In this document: positions 37,666 to 46,616 of the stretch, piece after piece
Numbering within the stretch: position 1 is the first letter of the stretch
Layout: every line of letters begins with the position of its first letter
Assembly: GCF_002157895.1 (NCBI RefSeq)
Contig: NZ_CP021377.1
Coordinates: 372,001-436,000, forward strand
DNA from: Oceanisphaera profunda
GTDB lineage: Bacteria > Pseudomonadota > Gammaproteobacteria > Enterobacterales > Aeromonadaceae
Direction: 5' to 3'
DNA: 64,000 nucleotides
The notes under the pieces: model-generated
Database searches by the model: none
What the model was told of the DNA's origin: nothing
Seen by the model: only the letters and a program-made list of their open reading frames with translations
Position numbers and translations under genes: made by a program

Positions 37666-38448
37666 ATGCAACTGAATTTTCGTCGCCAAGGACAAGGCCA
37701 AACAGTGATCCTCATCCACGGTTTATTTGGCAACTTGGATAACTTAAATGGCCTCGCAAAAGCCTTGGCTGAGCACTATGACGTGGTGAGCGTCGATGTA
37801 CGTAATCACGGGCTCTCACCACGCAGTGCACAGATGAATTATCAGCTGATGGCTCAAGATATATTGACATTAATTGAGCAACTTGAGATCTGCCAGCCAA
37901 GGCTTGTCGGTCATTCTATGGGCGGGAAAATAGCCATGATGACCGCAGGTCTCGCCCCGGATCTTATCGCCGGCATTGTGGTTGCTGATATGGCGCCTGT
38001 GGCTTATACCCAAGCCCGTCACACCGAGGTATTCGCCGGTTTAACGGCGGTGGCCGCGGCGGATTGTGCCAATCGAAAAGAGGCAGATGTCATATTAGCC
38101 CAACACATACAGCTGCCAGGTGTCCGCCAATTCTTGCTGAAATCATTTGTGCCCAAGACCACGGATGCCGGTGAATCAGGCAGTTGGCGCTTTAATGTCC
38201 CCGCCCTGCTTGAGCAGTATCCACATATTATGAGCTGGCCTGGGGTTGAACCGGCCTACCTTGGGCCCGTGCTCTTTATTAAAGGTGGCGAGTCCGATTA
38301 CTTACTGCCTGAGTATCAAGCAGAAGTCGTCGCGCAATTTCCACGGGCAACAGCGAAAGTGATCCCAGATACCGGCCATTGGCTACATGCAGAACAGCCC
38401 CAATTGTTTAACCGTTTGGTGATGGATTTCTTAGGCAAGGTCAGTTAA
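37666..38448 (+). CDS. ybfF: YbfF-type alpha/beta-hydrolase esterase
   Basis: 260 residues. The HG oxyanion motif is VILIHGLFGNLDNLNGLAKAL, the nucleophile elbow is LVGHSMGGKIAMM (GHSMG), and the catalytic His is in VIPDTGHWLHAEQP. VRNHGLSPRS is shared with YbfF, an esterase active on acyl-CoA-type and short esters. The ATG at 37666 was chosen by homology. It starts the ybfF-DUF2788-ybfE-fldA run opposite seqA, a well-conserved order. Confidence 0.93.
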   Translation: MQLNFRRQGQGQTVILIHGLFGNLDNLNGLAKALAEHYDVVSVDVRNHGLSPRSAQMNYQLMAQDILTLIEQLEICQPRLVGHSMGGKIAMMTAGLAPDLIAGIVVADMAPVAYTQARHTEVFAGLTAVAAADCANRKEADVILAQHIQLPGVRQFLLKSFVPKTTDAGESGSWRFNVPALLEQYPHIMSWPGVEPAYLGPVLFIKGGESDYLLPEYQAEVVAQFPRATAKVIPDTGHWLHAEQPQLFNRLVMDFLGKVS

Positions 38449-38504
38449 CAGCGCCATTTGCTTTATGGTATAGTGCTGACAATTTAAAAAGATCGGACAG
38501 CATA

Positions 38505-38726
38505 ATGTCATTAGAACAAATAGAGCTTTTGGAAACTTGGGGTCTCAAGTTTTTCTTTATCGCCATCTTTCTCTTGATTGGCCTGGCAATTCAAGATGTT
38601 CTCAAACGTGGCAATGTGCCTAAGTTTGGTCGTTATATTGTGTGGGCCGTGCTGTTTTTGGGTTGTTCCGGCTTTATTGCCAAAGGCATCATTGAAGCTT
38701 TCTGGGAAGGAGCCGGTGTAGGTTAG
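38505..38726 (+). CDS. DUF2788 small membrane protein
   Basis: 73 residues with two predicted membrane helices (FFFIAIFLLIGLAIQDVL and YIVWAVLFLGCSGFIAKGIIEAFW). Matches the DUF2788 family, usually found between ybfF and ybfE in Vibrio and Aeromonas relatives. The function is unknown. It ends 2 bp before ybfE, so translation may be coupled. Confidence 0.85.
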   Translation: MSLEQIELLETWGLKFFFIAIFLLIGLAIQDVLKRGNVPKFGRYIVWAVLFLGCSGFIAKGIIEAFWEGAGVG

Positions 38727-38728
38727 CC

Positions 38729-39013
38729 ATGGCAAAGCAAGACGCAGACAGAACCACGCTGGACTTATTTGCCGATGAGCGCCGACCGGGCAGGCCCAAG
38801 ACTAATCCTTTGCCCCGCGAAGCACAGCTCAAGTTCAATAAGCGTAATCAGCTTAAGCGCGACCGAGCACGAGGTTTAAGCCGTATCGAGCTAAAAGTCG
38901 ATCAGGCAATGCTTCATAAATTAAATGTATTGGCCGCCGAGCTTCAGCTAAGCCGGGCCGAATTGATCCAAACTTTACTGTCACAGCAGCTAAAGCTGTA
39001 CGACAGTCAGTAG
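38729..39013 (+). CDS. ybfE: YbfE, LexA-regulated CopG-like protein
   Basis: 94 residues. TTLDLFADERRPGRPKTNPLPREAQLKFNKRNQLKRD is the YbfE start; the C-terminal SRIELKVDQAMLHKLNVLAAELQLSRAELIQTLLSQ is a ribbon-helix-helix-like region. E. coli ybfE is in the LexA regulon. I saw no convincing SOS box in front of this operon. It overlaps no neighbour and lies 46 bp before fldA. Confidence 0.88.
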   Translation: MAKQDADRTTLDLFADERRPGRPKTNPLPREAQLKFNKRNQLKRDRARGLSRIELKVDQAMLHKLNVLAAELQLSRAELIQTLLSQQLKLYDSQ

Positions 39014-39059
39014 GCCAACTAGCCTAACCACTCACATTGACGACAGGTACAACATTATT

Positions 39060-39587
39060 ATGGCAAGTGTAGGTCTGTTTTTTGGCAGTGATACCGGTAA
39101 CACCGAAGCTATCGCCAAGATGATCCAGAAAGAGCTGGGCAAGAGTCTGATTGCAGTACACGATATTGCAAAAAGCACCAAAGAAGATATCGCAGGCTTT
39201 GACTTGCTGCTGTTAGGCATACCAACTTGGTACTACGGTGAGTCACAGGCGGATTGGGATGACTTTTTCCCTGAGCTGGAAGATATCGACTTTAACGATA
39301 AGCTGGTGGCCATGTTTGGTTGCGGCGACCAAGAAGATTATGCCGAGTACTTCCTCGATGCCATGGGCACGTTGCGCGAAATCATTGAGCCCAAAGGTGC
39401 CATTATCATTGGCCATTGGCCCACTGAAGGCTATGAGTTTGAAGCTTCTCGCGCTTTAGTCGACGATGCGCACTTTATCGGCTTAGGCATAGATGAAGAC
39501 CGCCAGCCAGAGCTAACTCAAGAACGAGTGAAAGCCTGGTGTAAGCAGATATATGAAGAAATGTGTTTAAAAGAGCTGGAAGCTTAA
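39060..39587 (+). CDS. fldA: FldA, flavodoxin 1
   Basis: 175 residues. The FMN phosphate loop FFGSDTGNTEAIAK is at residues 8-21, the loop GIPTWYYGESQADWDDF carries the aromatic shield, and GCGDQEDYAEYFLDAMG carries the second one. It is an electron donor for methionine synthase, biotin synthase and anaerobic RNR activase. It sits upstream of ldt and fur, a common linkage of flavodoxin with the iron regulator. The ORF follows a reasonable AGGTACAACATT site. Confidence 0.95.
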   Translation: MASVGLFFGSDTGNTEAIAKMIQKELGKSLIAVHDIAKSTKEDIAGFDLLLLGIPTWYYGESQADWDDFFPELEDIDFNDKLVAMFGCGDQEDYAEYFLDAMGTLREIIEPKGAIIIGHWPTEGYEFEASRALVDDAHFIGLGIDEDRQPELTQERVKAWCKQIYEEMCLKELEA

Positions 39588-39607
39588 TTCATCAGCTACG
39601 GTCTACT

Positions 39608-39633
39608 AGGGATGCAAGACGCGTCCCTTTTTT
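39608..39633 (+). terminator. Terminator after fldA
   Basis: AGGGATGC / GCGTCCCT with T-run (one G-T pair). Confidence 0.7.
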
Positions 39634-39738
39634 ATAGTTAGGTATTAGTTAGTGGTTTGTTGTAAGAACGCTTTTTGAACCGTAATTTAACATCCAGAAA
39701 GCCCCCACAATCCCGATTGATGCATTTGAGAGCCAGAT

Positions 39739-40644
39739 ATGAAAAAGTTAACGATTTCACTGCTACTACTGTTACTGCCTTGCACTGCAGTCTGGGCCAA
39801 TATCACCCCCCTGCCTTTACCCGCGGATAAAGGCCAACCTATTGGGCAACTGCTACTGCACACCGCCCAAGAAGAAGATACTTTAACAAGTTTGGCTCGC
39901 TACTATGGTGTTAGTCCTATTTTGATGATTGCGGCTAACCCCGATCAAGACTTGTTACTGATTAAACCCGGCCAACAAGTGGTGATCCCTAACCAAATGT
40001 TGCTACCTAAGGCCTCAACCAAAGGTATCGTCATTAACTTGGCCGAGCTAAGACTCTACTATTACCCAGAAGATGAACAAGCCGTGTATGTGTTCCCAAT
40101 CGGTATTGGCCGCGTGGGGCGGGCCACCCCGCTCACCACTACCAGCATTAGCCAGATGCGGAAAAATCCTACCTGGACGCCTACCGCCAACACTCATCGC
40201 GAGTATGCTGCCATGGGCAAACCCTTGCCGACAGTCGTGCCGGCCGGTCCCGACAACCCATTGGGCGAATACGCAATGCGCTTGGCTTATGGCAGCGGTG
40301 AATACTTAATTCACGGCACTAACGATCCAAAAGATATGGGCTTACGCTCCAGTGCTGGTTGCATTCGTATGTACCCTGAGCACGTAGAGTGGCTGTTTGC
40401 TCAAGTAGATACTGGTACTCAAGTGCAGATCGTTAACCAGTCGCTTAAAGTCAGCACTGATGAATTCGGGCAAGTGTTTGTTGAATCTCATGAGCCATTA
40501 ACCACTGAAGGCGCCGCTGATACCCGCCCGCTAGACATGAGCGACTTAGCTCCTTTGTTTGAGCAAGGCCTTGATGAAGCGACCATCAGACAGCTCATTG
40601 GTGGTCATCAGGCTACACCACAACTGGCCGGTCAGGTGAACTAG
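39739..40644 (+). CDS. L,D-transpeptidase (ErfK/YbiS type) with LysM-like domain
   Basis: 301 residues. Signal peptide MKKLTISLLLLLLPCTAVWA, then a LysM-like segment (EDTLTSLARYYGVSPILMIAANPDQDLLLIKPGQQVVIP), then the YkuD catalytic domain with the motif HGTNDPKDMGL...SSAGCIRMYPEHVEWLF (His and active Cys). This is the ErfK/YbiS/YcfS/YnhG architecture, which ties Braun lipoprotein to peptidoglycan. Two genes on, the lpp gene is present, converging from the other strand. Acts in the periplasm. The C-terminal 60 residues vary. Confidence 0.93.
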   Translation: MKKLTISLLLLLLPCTAVWANITPLPLPADKGQPIGQLLLHTAQEEDTLTSLARYYGVSPILMIAANPDQDLLLIKPGQQVVIPNQMLLPKASTKGIVINLAELRLYYYPEDEQAVYVFPIGIGRVGRATPLTTTSISQMRKNPTWTPTANTHREYAAMGKPLPTVVPAGPDNPLGEYAMRLAYGSGEYLIHGTNDPKDMGLRSSAGCIRMYPEHVEWLFAQVDTGTQVQIVNQSLKVSTDEFGQVFVESHEPLTTEGAADTRPLDMSDLAPLFEQGLDEATIRQLIGGHQATPQLAGQVN

Positions 40645-40669
40645 CTCGCCATACATAATTAACTTATTT

Positions 40670-40694
40670 GCCCAGCCAAGCGCTGGGCTTTTTT
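40670..40694 (+). terminator. Terminator after L,D-transpeptidase gene
   Basis: GCCCAGC / GCTGGGC with six T. Confidence 0.85.
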
Positions 40695-40777
40695 ATGCCC
40701 ATTACACAGCCCTACTAAGGCCAAGAGTGCGCTAGTTATAGATAGTGTGAGGCGTGAGGAAATATTAAATTACAGGC

Positions 40778-40808
40778 AAAAAAAAGCCTGACCGAAGTCA
40801 GGCTTTTC
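40778..40808 (-). terminator. Terminator after lpp
   Basis: AAAAAGCCTGAC / GTCAGGCTTTT hairpin, A-run on the plus side, so T-run on the minus strand. Confidence 0.88.
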
Positions 40809-40824
40809 AGTTGCACCAATAAAA

Positions 40825-41064
40825 TTACTTGGTGTAACGACCCATCTGATCCAGACGAGAGTTAGCGCGATCTGCAGAAGCACGGGCTTCAGCAACATCA
40901 GCAGCCAAACGATCGATTTTAGCAGAGTTAGCTTGCTGACCCTGTTGAACTGCTTGTAAGTCTTGTGCGATACCGTCCAGTTTGGTTTCGGTAGCGGTGT
41001 TTGAACTACAACCAGCTAACATCAAAGTACCAGCTACTGCTACTAACATCATTTTATTGCGCAT
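40825..41064 (-). CDS. lpp: Lpp, major outer-membrane (Braun) lipoprotein
   Basis: 79 residues. Signal with lipobox LAGC (MRNKMMLVAVAGTLMLAGCSS), then an alanine-rich heptad coiled coil (LDGIAQDLQAVQQGQQANSAKIDRLAADVAEARASADRAN), ending RYTK; the C-terminal Lys is the attachment point to peptidoglycan. AAGGAG lies 7 bases before the ATG at 41064; the reading frame upstream to 41103 is not needed. Highly expressed in relatives. Its tethering enzyme type is encoded close by. Confidence 0.93.
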   Translation of the reverse strand: MRNKMMLVAVAGTLMLAGCSSNTATETKLDGIAQDLQAVQQGQQANSAKIDRLAADVAEARASADRANSRLDQMGRYTK

Positions 41065-41189
41065 TACATGCTCCTTGTTTCTATGAATAGTCTCTAAGAC
41101 CACTTAGTCACCCTAAGTATGGACGAAGTTCCCCTATGTTCGCAAATTATTTTACAAACCATGACGTTAGGAAATATTGCTCAACGCTC

Positions 41190-41663
41190 TTAACTATCAT
41201 TGGTTCGTTCTTTTTTTCGCACATAGAGCGTTCGTTCCACCTCAGCGATTAGTGCGCCTTCCTCATCCATAATATTAATACGAAAATGGGGAAAGTGCTT
41301 ATGACCATATTGGGTCGCGTTGAGTATCTCACTTAGCTGCTCTCGGCTCAAATGAATATCAGCATATACGCGGCCTTTACCTGGCTTAATAAAGGTGATT
41401 TTGGCCGCGCGATCCCATATATAGTAGTCATTACCAAGAATTCCCATTAATAGCATTGAGTAGACAGGATCTGTCATGGAGAACAAGCTTCCACCATATT
41501 GGGTGCGGTTGGCGTTTTTATTCCACCAGCGCAATACCAAACCGATACGACACTCATGGTAGTCTTGGCTTAAGTGTTCAATGCGAATGCCCGCCCCCCA
41601 AAAAGGCGGCCAACAATTCATCAGGAATTTAAGTAAGCGGGGCCGAGCAAATATCTGCCGCAT
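41190..41663 (-). CDS. DUF4442 hotdog-fold protein, thioesterase-like
   Basis: 157 residues. Fits the DUF4442/YiiD-C-type hotdog fold: WWNKNANRTQYGGSLFSMTDPVYSMLLMG on the helix, followed by strands ending in FRINIMDEEGALIAEVERTLYVRK. Many relatives are putative acyl-CoA thioesterases but no substrate is known. Stands alone between lpp and fur, reading away from fur. Confidence 0.75.
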   Translation of the reverse strand: MRQIFARPRLLKFLMNCWPPFWGAGIRIEHLSQDYHECRIGLVLRWWNKNANRTQYGGSLFSMTDPVYSMLLMGILGNDYYIWDRAAKITFIKPGKGRVYADIHLSREQLSEILNATQYGHKHFPHFRINIMDEEGALIAEVERTLYVRKKERTNDS

Positions 41664-41798
41664 CTATCTCATCCGACCAGTATCAATAATTACCGATAGT
41701 AGCAAAAACTAATCGCACTAACAGGCTTATTGCGCCAGATCATGGCACCGGCTCACAAAACTAGATTGCGGTTGCCTTTAAAGGTAGAAAGACGCACA

Positions 41799-41846
41799 AT
41801 GAAAGCAATAAACACACGAATTGCGAAACTTTATTCTTATGGCTGA
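41799..41846 (+). CDS. Possible uof-like leader peptide overlapping fur
   Basis: A 15-codon frame, MKAINTRIAKLYSYG, whose TGA overlaps the fur start (ATGGCTGA). The fur ATG itself has no Shine-Dalgarno sequence. In E. coli, uof overlaps fur in this way and couples its translation (and RyhB control) to it. The leader's own ribosome site is weak. Inference. Confidence 0.35.
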   Translation: MKAINTRIAKLYSYG

Positions 41847-42276
41847 CAACAATCAAGCTTTGAAAAGAGCAGGCCTCAAGGTGACGCTCCCCCGCGTAAA
41901 AATCCTTGAGTTGCTCCAACATCCAGATACTGAGCATGTGAGTGCAGAAGACCTGTACAAAATGTTGCTCGATCAGGGTGAAGAAATTGGTCTAGCTACC
42001 GTTTATCGTGTGCTCAACCAATTTGACGATGCGGGTATGGTCGCGCGCCATCATTTTGAAGGCGGCAAGTCTGTATTTGAATTAGCATCTCAAGAGCACC
42101 ACGATCACTTGGTGTGCTTGGACTGTGGCAAAGTTATCGAATTTCATGACGAAATTATCGAAGAACGCCAACAAGTAGTGGCCAGTCAATTTAATATCAA
42201 ATTGACGAATCATAGCTTATATCTGTATGGCCATTGCCATGACAAACCGTGTCGTCATAACGACGAAGATAACTAG
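41839..42276 (+). CDS. fur: Fur, ferric uptake regulator
   Basis: 145 residues. The winged-helix part (ALKRAGLKVTLPRVKILELLQ; EIGLATVYRVLNQFDDAGMVARHHFEGGKSVFEL) is followed by the metal-binding dimerisation domain with HHDHLVCLDCGKVIEF and the C-terminal HCHDKPCRH. It represses iron-uptake genes when Fe2+ is bound. The ATG at 41839 gives the family start MADNNQALK. The lack of a ribosome site and overlap with a small upstream frame suggest translational coupling. Confidence 0.96.
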   Translation: MADNNQALKRAGLKVTLPRVKILELLQHPDTEHVSAEDLYKMLLDQGEEIGLATVYRVLNQFDDAGMVARHHFEGGKSVFELASQEHHDHLVCLDCGKVIEFHDEIIEERQQVVASQFNIKLTNHSLYLYGHCHDKPCRHNDEDN

Positions 42277-42324
42277 TCTGATTTTGCCTAAGATTGAAAA
42301 ATCTAGGCATAAAAATTTAGACAC

Positions 42325-42353
42325 AAAAAAGCCGCACATGTTGCGGCTTTTTT
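42325..42353 (+). terminator. Terminator after fur
   Basis: AAAAAAGCCGC / GCGGCTTTTTT hairpin. Confidence 0.9.
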
Positions 42354-42482
42354 ATGTCTTACTTTAGTACTAAGAGCTTTAGTGCTGAGAGGCGTAAATT
42401 GTGAGGTGTAAGGCGTCAAACACTCGTTATATAGACCCGGGAGTGACCCCTAACCTATTCACCCTACCCCTCACCGCCTGAG

Positions 42483-44147
42483 TTAAAACTGCTCTTCTTT
42501 ACCCCACGAATCACGCAGCGCAACCGTTAGGTTAAATACCAAGGCTTCACTTTTGCTATCACGGCAGAAATAACCTTCACGCTCAAACTGGAAGGCTTCT
42601 TCCGCGACGGCAGTAGCTAAAGAAGGCTCCACCATCACACCGCTCAGTACCTGCAGTGAATCTGGGTTTAAAGCTTCCTCAAACGACTCTGCAGCGCCCG
42701 GATTAGGGACATTGAACAGTCGATCATATAAACGCACTTCTGCAGGTATACAATGGCGTGCAGACACCCAATGGATCACACCTCTGACCTTGCGACCATC
42801 TGCAGGATCTTGACCTAAAGTGTCGGGGTCATAGCTACAGAAGATGGTAGTAATATTACCCGCCGCGTCTTTTTCGATGCGCTCAGCTTTCACCACATAG
42901 GCATTACGCAGTCGTACTTCTTTACCCAGTACTAAGCGTTTGTACTTTTTATTCGCTTCTTCACGAAAATCTGCTTCATCGATAAATATTTCGCGGCTAA
43001 ACGGCAATTCGCGAGTGCCCATTTCGGGCTTATTAGGATGACGTGGTGCTTGCAAAATTTCTTCGTGATCGTCGCTTAAGTTTTCAATCACCAAGCGTAC
43101 TGGGCGCAAAACAGCCATGGCGCGCGGTGCATTCTCATTAAGATCGTCACGAATACAGGCTTCTAACATGCCCATTTCGATGGTGTTTTCTTGCTTGGTC
43201 ACGCCAATGCGCAAACAAAATTCACGTATTGCTGCTGGCGTATAACCGCGGCGGCGCAAACCCGAGATAGTCGGCATGCGGGGATCATCCCAACCTTCTA
43301 CATAGTTTTCTAACACCAGCTGGTTCAGCTTACGCTTCGACATCACCGTATATTCAAGATTAAGGCGTGAGAACTCATATTGACGAGGATGGCAGTCAAT
43401 ACTGATGTTATCTAATACCCAGTCGTACAAGCGACGGTTATCTTGAAACTCCAGGGTACACAACGAATGACTGATGTTTTCCAGCGCATCTGAGATGCAA
43501 TGGGTAAAGTCATACATCGGATAGATGCACCACTGGTCGCCGGTTTGGTGGTGATGAGCAAAACGCACCCGATACAACACAGGATCGCGCATCACCATAA
43601 AAGGAGATGCCATGTCGATTTTAGCTCGCAGGCAAACCGTGCCTTCCGCAAACTCACCATTACGCATGCGCGTAAACAGCTCTAAGCTGTCGGTAGGCAA
43701 GCGCTCACGATACGGGCTATTGCGACCAGGGCTGGTTAAGGTGCCACGGTATTCGCGTATTTCATCGGGCGTAAGCTCGTCCACATAGGCTAGACCCTTT
43801 TCAATCAATTCAACGGCGTAGCCATAGAGTTGTTCAAAATAGTCTGAAGAGTAGCGAATATCTCCGCTCCACTCAAAGCCAAGCCAGCGTACATCACGTT
43901 GAATCGACTCAACGTACTCTACACTCTCTTTTTCTGGGTTAGTGTCATCAAAGCGCAGATTACACTGACCTTGATAATCTTGAGCGATGCCAAAGTTCAG
44001 ACAGATGGATTTGGCATGGCCAATATGAAGGTAGCCGTTGGGCTCTGGCGGAAAACGCGTCTGTATTGACTGATGTTTGCCGTTGGCCAAATCTTCATTA
44101 ATGATTTGGCGAATAAAATTGCTAGGACTTAGGTCCACCTGACTCAT
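42483..44147 (-). CDS. glnS: GlnS, glutaminyl-tRNA synthetase
   Basis: 554 residues, class I synthetase. HIGH motif in [16 protein letters not shown] near residue 40; the KMSKS equivalent is [11 protein letters not shown]. The catalytic fold is followed by the two beta-barrel anticodon-binding domains ending in [17 protein letters not shown]. It charges tRNA-Gln directly, as in gammaproteobacteria. Monocistronic, reading toward fur. Confidence 0.97.
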   Translation of the reverse strand: MSQVDLSPSNFIRQIINEDLANGKHQSIQTRFPPEPNGYLHIGHAKSICLNFGIAQDYQGQCNLRFDDTNPEKESVEYVESIQRDVRWLGFEWSGDIRYSSDYFEQLYGYAVELIEKGLAYVDELTPDEIREYRGTLTSPGRNSPYRERLPTDSLELFTRMRNGEFAEGTVCLRAKIDMASPFMVMRDPVLYRVRFAHHHQTGDQWCIYPMYDFTHCISDALENISHSLCTLEFQDNRRLYDWVLDNISIDCHPRQYEFSRLNLEYTVMSKRKLNQLVLENYVEGWDDPRMPTISGLRRRGYTPAAIREFCLRIGVTKQENTIEMGMLEACIRDDLNENAPRAMAVLRPVRLVIENLSDDHEEILQAPRHPNKPEMGTRELPFSREIFIDEADFREEANKKYKRLVLGKEVRLRNAYVVKAERIEKDAAGNITTIFCSYDPDTLGQDPADGRKVRGVIHWVSARHCIPAEVRLYDRLFNVPNPGAAESFEEALNPDSLQVLSGVMVEPSLATAVAEEAFQFEREGYFCRDSKSEALVFNLTVALRDSWGKEEQF

Positions 44148-44290
44148 TCATACACCTCGAACGTGGGAATGGCATTTATAAACGACTATGATCCATGATC
44201 TACGGCCACGGCTCAAGTGCCAGCACACAATAATTGAGTTGCGCTTCACCTTTGCCCCTCACCGTCGGTTCACTCACGGTCATTTAATAA

Positions 44291-44314
44291 TAAAAAAGCC
44301 GCCTTGCGGCGGCT
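44291..44314 (-). terminator. Terminator after phaC
   Basis: AGCCGCC / GGCGGCT hairpin; a run of A on the plus side gives T-run on the minus strand. Confidence 0.88.
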
Positions 44315-44333
44315 GATTAAACTAAATCATAAC

Positions 44334-46133
44334 TTATGCGGTTTCTTCAACTGCTGCTATCGGTAAGCTTTGTGTCACATAACGCCCAGGTGCGGCCATT
44401 AATGCAGGATACTCAACCGAACCGACAGTACGCGCAGGCACTTGCTTTTCACCTAAGAAAGGCGTTGCCCACTGCTGCCAATGTGTCCACCATGAGCCGT
44501 CTTCACGCTTAGCGGTGGCTAACCACTGCTCTGGGTTGTCGAACTTCGACTCACTCAGCCAGTAACCATACTTATTTTTGCTTGGCGGGTTAACTACGCC
44601 AGCCACGTGACCTGACTCACCCAACACCATGGTTTTATCTCCACCTAAGAGATTAGAACCCTTAAAGGTCGCGTCCCACAGTGCAATATGGTCTTCTTTG
44701 GTCGATAAGAAGTAACTCGGAGTGGTAACTTTGCCAAGATCGATGGCAACGTCACCAATCTTCACTTCGCCCGCTTGGCTCAAACGGTTATTGAGATACA
44801 AGTCGCGCAGCAAGAAGTCCGCACAAGTGGCACTTAAGTTGGTGCTGTCACTGTTCCAATACAAAATATCAAACTCTGAAGGCTCTTCGCCTTTCAGGTA
44901 GTTATCAATGTAATAGTTCCAGTACAAACTGTTTTCACGTAACAAGCTAAAGGTCACGGCCATTTTACGACCATCAAAGTAACCTTGGGCTTCATTCATT
45001 TTCGCCATGGCATTGATAACCGGCGGGTTGATAAACACTCCTACTTCACCTGGCTGAGTAAAATCAAGCAAGGTAGTCAGATAGGTAGCGCTCTTCACCC
45101 GCGACTTAACACCCTGAGCCACATACGCGGCTTGCGTAGCCGCTAATAAGGTGCCGCCAATGCAGTAACCAATGGCGTTAACTTCTTTCTCTTTGGTCAC
45201 CTGCTCAATCACGCGAATGGCTTCCATGGTGCCAGACTGCACCAAGTCAGAAAAACTGATGCTCGCCTGCTCTTTACCTGGATTGCGCCAAGACATAATA
45301 AACACCGTATGTCCTTGGTCGCGCAGCCAAGCCACCAAAGATTTTTGTTCGGTTAAGTCTAGGATGTAATACTTATTAATAAACGGCGGTATGATCAGCA
45401 ATGGCGTTTTATGTACCGTTTTAGTGGTAGCCGCATACTGAATCAGTTCAAAAATGTCATTTCTAAACACCACATCGCCCGGCGTCACCGCTAAGTTTTC
45501 ACCCAAGGTGAACGCAGATTGGCGCGTCATGCGGATTTTTAGCATGTCGGCACTGGCGGCCATGTCTTCTTGATACAGCGCTATACCTTTTACCAGGTTC
45601 GCCCCTTTCTCTTCTATGGTGCGCAATAGCACCTCAGGATTGCTCCAGATAAAGTTGGTGGGAGAAAGTGCGTTGATGGTTTGGCGAAAGGTGAACTTTA
45701 AGCGCTCGCGTACCGACTCTGGTACACCTTCGACCACGTCCAGCATATCGGTTAACGATTTAGAAAAGTGTAAATAAGACTGACGTATGAAATCAAAGTG
45801 CGGGTTTTCTGTCCATGCTTTGTGCTTAAAACGGCGATCGCCTGGCGGATCCGCCACTACGCTGGCAGAGCCGCTGTCTAAACTTTTCATCATACTATTT
45901 TGACAAATAGCTAACTGCCCCTGCCACCACTTCATTTGCATATCGAGCAAATGCATCGGATTACTCGATATGGCTTTGTAGAACAGTTGTAAATCGTCAG
46001 AGTTAACTTGAGATAAGGCGTCACTAACTGGGTCATCGCCCCACTTGGCCTTTTGCATTTCTGACCACATAGTTTCATTCCAATTAAAAAACTGCCCTAT
46101 GGGGTCTTGATTGTTAAACGTATTTTGTAGCAT
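44334..46133 (-). CDS. phaC: PhaC, class I poly(3-hydroxyalkanoate) synthase
   Basis: 599 residues. It polymerises (R)-3-hydroxybutyryl-CoA into PHB granules. The N-terminal domain is about 200 residues; the alpha/beta-hydrolase domain starts near VVFRNDIFELIQY. The lipase-like box AIGYCIGG carries the catalytic Cys, then an Asp (STKEDHIALW) and His (LGESGHVAGVVNPPSKNKYGYW). AGGGAAAAG precedes the ATG. It is the last gene of phaB-phaA-phaP-phaC. Confidence 0.95.
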   Translation of the reverse strand: MLQNTFNNQDPIGQFFNWNETMWSEMQKAKWGDDPVSDALSQVNSDDLQLFYKAISSNPMHLLDMQMKWWQGQLAICQNSMMKSLDSGSASVVADPPGDRRFKHKAWTENPHFDFIRQSYLHFSKSLTDMLDVVEGVPESVRERLKFTFRQTINALSPTNFIWSNPEVLLRTIEEKGANLVKGIALYQEDMAASADMLKIRMTRQSAFTLGENLAVTPGDVVFRNDIFELIQYAATTKTVHKTPLLIIPPFINKYYILDLTEQKSLVAWLRDQGHTVFIMSWRNPGKEQASISFSDLVQSGTMEAIRVIEQVTKEKEVNAIGYCIGGTLLAATQAAYVAQGVKSRVKSATYLTTLLDFTQPGEVGVFINPPVINAMAKMNEAQGYFDGRKMAVTFSLLRENSLYWNYYIDNYLKGEEPSEFDILYWNSDSTNLSATCADFLLRDLYLNNRLSQAGEVKIGDVAIDLGKVTTPSYFLSTKEDHIALWDATFKGSNLLGGDKTMVLGESGHVAGVVNPPSKNKYGYWLSESKFDNPEQWLATAKREDGSWWTHWQQWATPFLGEKQVPARTVGSVEYPALMAAPGRYVTQSLPIAAVEETA

Positions 46134-46176
46134 TGCTTTTCCCTGATAGAAATTGCAGAGCCCCTACAACAAGAAT

Positions 46177-46202
46177 GGGAAGGAGCCTTAAGACCCCTTC
46201 CC
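46177..46202 (-). terminator. Hairpin between phaP and phaC
   Basis: GGGAAGG / CCTTCCC inverted repeat 44 bp before phaC. No T-run, so it may be an attenuator or mRNA processing or stability structure rather than a full terminator. Confidence 0.4.
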
Positions 46203-46242
46203 AACAATATGTTCTAGCTGAAGGGCTAACCCTAAACCGAAT

Positions 46243-46575
46243 TTATTTTGGTGCGTCGGTCGCTATGTTTTCTAGTCCAGCTTTAAATTCTTGTGTCAGA
46301 GCCGCTAACTTTTTAGCATCTTCCATCATTTGCTGGCTAATGCGCGTCATGGTTTCTAATTGCTTAGTGCCCATATTAACTAACGACGGCACATCTTTAA
46401 CCTGGCTGCCTAACTGCAGCTGCGCCAAGCCAATTTCAGCGTATTGACGTGCCGCATCTAATTGCAGGTTAGTCAATGCAGTAAAGTTATTTGCCACTAA
46501 CTGATTATATTTCAGCACTGGAGCAAAGGTCTTTTCGCTGTCTTTATTAAAATTCTGGAACATATTGGTATACAT
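46243..46575 (-). CDS. phaP: PhaP, phasin (PHA granule-associated)
   Basis: 110 residues, helical and amphipathic, phasin-2 family: MYTNMFQNFNKDSEKTFAPVLKYNQLVANNFTALTNLQLDAARQYAEIGLAQLQ. It coats PHB granules and limits their size. The start at 46575 follows AAGGAAATAAAG; the longer reading to 46665 overlaps phaA and has no phasin features. It lies 41 bp after phaA. Confidence 0.9.
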   Translation of the reverse strand: MYTNMFQNFNKDSEKTFAPVLKYNQLVANNFTALTNLQLDAARQYAEIGLAQLQLGSQVKDVPSLVNMGTKQLETMTRISQQMMEDAKKLAALTQEFKAGLENIATDAPK

Positions 46576-46616
46576 TGCTTTATTTCCTTCTTTAAAGAAG
46601 CCAATAACCGCGTGTA

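Noticed and set aside
38449-38504. LexA box in front of the DUF2788-ybfE genes
   Set aside because: No acceptable match although ybfE is LexA-controlled in E. coli.
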